NCBI RefSeq assembly: GCF_900107045.1
Contig: NZ_FNON01000003.1
Location: forward strand, 310,001 to 374,000
Direction: 5' to 3'
From: Amycolatopsis xylanica
GTDB taxonomy: Bacteria; Actinomycetota; Actinomycetes; Mycobacteriales; Pseudonocardiaceae
DNA length: 64,000 bases
The translations under genes and the position numbers were made by a program. The notes beneath the pieces are model-generated. The model was not told where the DNA came from. It made no database searches and was given only the letters and a program-made list of their open reading frames with translations. The number at the start of each line of letters is the position of its first letter. Positions within the stretch are counted from its first letter, which is position 1. Below, one piece after another: positions 62,736 through 64,000 of this stretch.

Positions 62736-63452
62736 ATGGGGAGGATGGGGGGTCTACTGGAACCGGCGGCCGGATCCCTGGTCACGTATCTCTCGCCCGA
62801 GGACCGGCGCTTCCTGCTCGGGCTCGGTTCCCGGCGCCGCCATCCCCGTGGCGAACTGCTGCTGCGCCAGGGTGATCCGACCGGGCATCTGCTGCTGATC
62901 ACCGAGGGCTGGGTCAAGATCTCGTCGTCGATCCCCGGCGGCCTCGAGCTGCTCACCGGGCTGCGCGGGCCCGGCCATCTCATCGGCGAGCTGGCCGCAC
63001 TGTACGGCGCGCCGCGCGGCGCGGACGTGCACACGGTCGAGACGGTCGAGCTGGTGGTGATCACCCGCGAGCGGTTCCTCGCCTGCCTGCTCGACCGCCC
63101 GGCGATCACGATCGCGCTGGTCAAGCAGATGGCGGACCGGGTCAGCGAGGCCGAGAACATGCGCCGGTGGTTCGCCATGCACGACGTCACCAAGCGCATC
63201 GCGGCCTCGCTGCTCCACCTGGCCCAGCAGCACGGCGTCGAGGGCCCGGCCGGGCTGGTCATCCGGATCCCGCTCACCCAGCAGGATCTGGCGAACCACG
63301 TCGGCGCGACCCGGCGATCCGTGGCTCGGGCGATGACCGCGCTGCGCGAGCGCGGGCTGATCACCGCGGCGAACCGCCGTCATGTCGTGCCGAGTCTCGA
63401 AGAACTGCGCGCTTTTCTCGAGGAATCCCCGAATGGCGTAGCGCCTGTGTGA
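62736..63452 (+). CDS. Crp/Fnr-family transcriptional regulator
   Basis: The 238-residue protein has an N-terminal cyclic-nucleotide-binding-like beta-roll (about 20-135: GELLLRQGDPTGHLLLITEGWVKI, GPGHLIGELAALYG, a PRGADVHTVE segment at the phosphate-binding cassette) and a C-terminal HTH_Crp (IPLTQQDLANHVGATRRSVARAMTALRERGLI). No Fnr-type Cys cluster is present. ATG 62736 or 62745 may start translation; the GGGGAGG between them suits neither perfectly. The effector is unknown. The extremely short gap to the divergent response regulator suggests cross-control. Confidence 0.82.
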   Translation: MGRMGGLLEPAAGSLVTYLSPEDRRFLLGLGSRRRHPRGELLLRQGDPTGHLLLITEGWVKISSSIPGGLELLTGLRGPGHLIGELAALYGAPRGADVHTVETVELVVITRERFLACLLDRPAITIALVKQMADRVSEAENMRRWFAMHDVTKRIAASLLHLAQQHGVEGPAGLVIRIPLTQQDLANHVGATRRSVARAMTALRERGLITAANRRHVVPSLEELRAFLEESPNGVAPV

Positions 63453-63486
63453 CATCTGTCGTCGCCGCTGTCCCGCTTTGCCGTCA

Positions 63487-63506
63487 TGCTCGGACAAGTC
63501 CGAGCA
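63487..63506. promoter_or_regulatory. Perfect 20-base palindrome upstream of a small gene
   Basis: TGCTCGGAC-AA-GTCCGAGCA lies 35 bases after the Crp/Fnr stop and 21 bases before the 63528 start. It may be an operator for the small gene or a terminator for the regulator gene. There is no U-tract. Confidence 0.5.
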
Positions 63507-63527
63507 GTCCGCGAGGGAGGGGACCCC

Positions 63528-63626
63528 ATGCGCCTACACATGCCACCGTCCTTGCTGGCGAAACTGTGCTTCGCCGCCTTCCTCGCGGGCGCGCTCGTGA
63601 GCAAGCTGCTCAGCATCGCGTACTGA
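63528..63626 (+). CDS. 32-residue hydrophobic small protein
   Basis: ATG 63528 is preceded by GAGGGAGGGGACC, a strong ribosome site, and opens a 32-codon frame ending TGA 63626. The product has a basic start (MRLHMPPSLLAK), then one likely membrane helix (LCFAAFLAGALVSKLLSIA). No family is recognised. The strong ribosome site and the palindrome just upstream favour a real, regulated gene. Alternatives are a leader peptide for the FAD-dependent gene 87 bases downstream, or a chance frame. Confidence 0.5.
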   Translation: MRLHMPPSLLAKLCFAAFLAGALVSKLLSIAY

Positions 63627-63712
63627 AGACCGCCCCATCGGCCATGGCGGCACCCCGGCCGGTGTCCCTACTTTCGAGGAATAAGGGGAAATACGCTCGC
63701 CGGGAGGTCGCC

Positions 63713-64000
63713 GTGTCCGCATCCGTCTTCGCCAGGCTGAGCACCGGGGAACCACCCGCGCGGACCGAGATCGTGATGGACAAGGCCGTGGTGCTCGGGG
63801 GGAGCATCGCGGGCCTGCTGGCAGCGCGCGTGCTCGCCGATCACGCCCACACGGTGGTGATCGTCGAGCGTGACGAGCTGCCCGGGGTGCCCGGCCCTCG
63901 GCCGGGCACCCCACACGACGGGCAGGTGCACGGCCTGCTGCCCGGCGGTCTGGTCCAGCTCGACCGGTTCTTCCCCGGCTTCTCGGCGGAGGCGCTGGCC
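63713..64000 (+). CDS. FAD-dependent oxidoreductase, N-terminal part
   Basis: GTG 63713 follows GGGAGG by 5 bases; the frame runs off the window. The 96 visible residues have a Rossmann FAD motif, KAVVLGGSIAGLLAARVLADHAHTVVIVERD (GxGxxG variant GGSIAG at about 29, Glu at the strand end), then a PGTPHDGQVHGLLPGG segment usual in geranylgeranyl-reductase/halogenase-like FAD hydroxylases. The class is clear; the substrate is not. Confidence 0.75.
   Translation, partial: MSASVFARLSTGEPPARTEIVMDKAVVLGGSIAGLLAARVLADHAHTVVIVERDELPGVPGPRPGTPHDGQVHGLLPGGLVQLDRFFPGFSAEALA

Overview
The window is high-GC actinobacterial DNA, most likely from a Pseudonocardiales organism such as Amycolatopsis or a relative. 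The signs are strong third-position GC bias, GTG/TTG starts, ATGA/GTGA gene overlaps, LAL and SARP regulators, LLM/F420-type oxidoreductases, a siderophore-interacting protein and a DUF222/HNH (13E12-type) gene. The genus is inference; no rRNA or tRNA gene was seen.

Region 1 (1-12.4 kb) is ordinary accessory metabolism. It holds the end of a CopD-like membrane protein, a MetE-core protein, a five-gene oxidoreductase operon (SnoaL-like, two LLM enzymes, two SDR types), a very large XRE-SARP-NB-ARC-TPR regulator, an alpha/beta hydrolase and a DGPF-protein/ECF42-like sigma factor pair. Region 2 (12.5-19.6 kb) has a secreted GH31 glycosidase, a secreted M14 carboxypeptidase, and a siderophore-interacting protein divergent from a TetR regulator with two matching operator-like palindromes between them.

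Region 3 (19.6-27.1 kb) is a minimal class II lanthipeptide-type locus on the minus strand: lanM, then a 58-residue peptide that contains no cysteine, then a LAL regulator. Divergent from it are an atypical LuxR-type response regulator and a type II thioesterase whose predicted nucleophile is Cys instead of Ser. A dense set of palindromes (27.06-27.50 kb) separates this from the next locus.

Region 4 (27.5-56.5 kb) is an NRPS cluster in two arms. The minus-strand arm is one tight operon reading clavaminate-synthase/VioC-like oxygenase, DDAH-like guanidine hydrolase, MbtH, NRPS A-T-C-A-T, NRPS C-A-T-C-A-T-E-PBP-type thioesterase, a second oxygenase, an M20 carbamoylase-like amidohydrolase and a LOG protein. 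The plus-strand arm is a TE-T-C tridomain protein, an ATP-grasp ligase, an A-T didomain with a valine-like code, a P450 and an MFS exporter. Between the arms lie an HNH gene and an IS3-family element inserted exactly at that gene's stop codon. My reading is that the minus arm builds a peptide containing an arginine-derived residue (hydroxylated, possibly deguanidinated) and cyclises it from a D-residue. The plus arm would make and attach a beta-hydroxylated aliphatic amino acid, and MFS exports the product. The chemistry is inference from domain content.

Region 5 (56.5-64 kb) has an ArsR-like regulator divergent from an M20 peptidase/S9 peptidase operon, a two-component system, a Crp/Fnr regulator, a 32-residue membrane peptide and the start of an FAD-dependent oxidoreductase. 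A further theme is a set of long palindromes at gene ends (a 44-bp family and a double GGGATAAAGC family) whose arms often supply the stop codon of the flanking gene.
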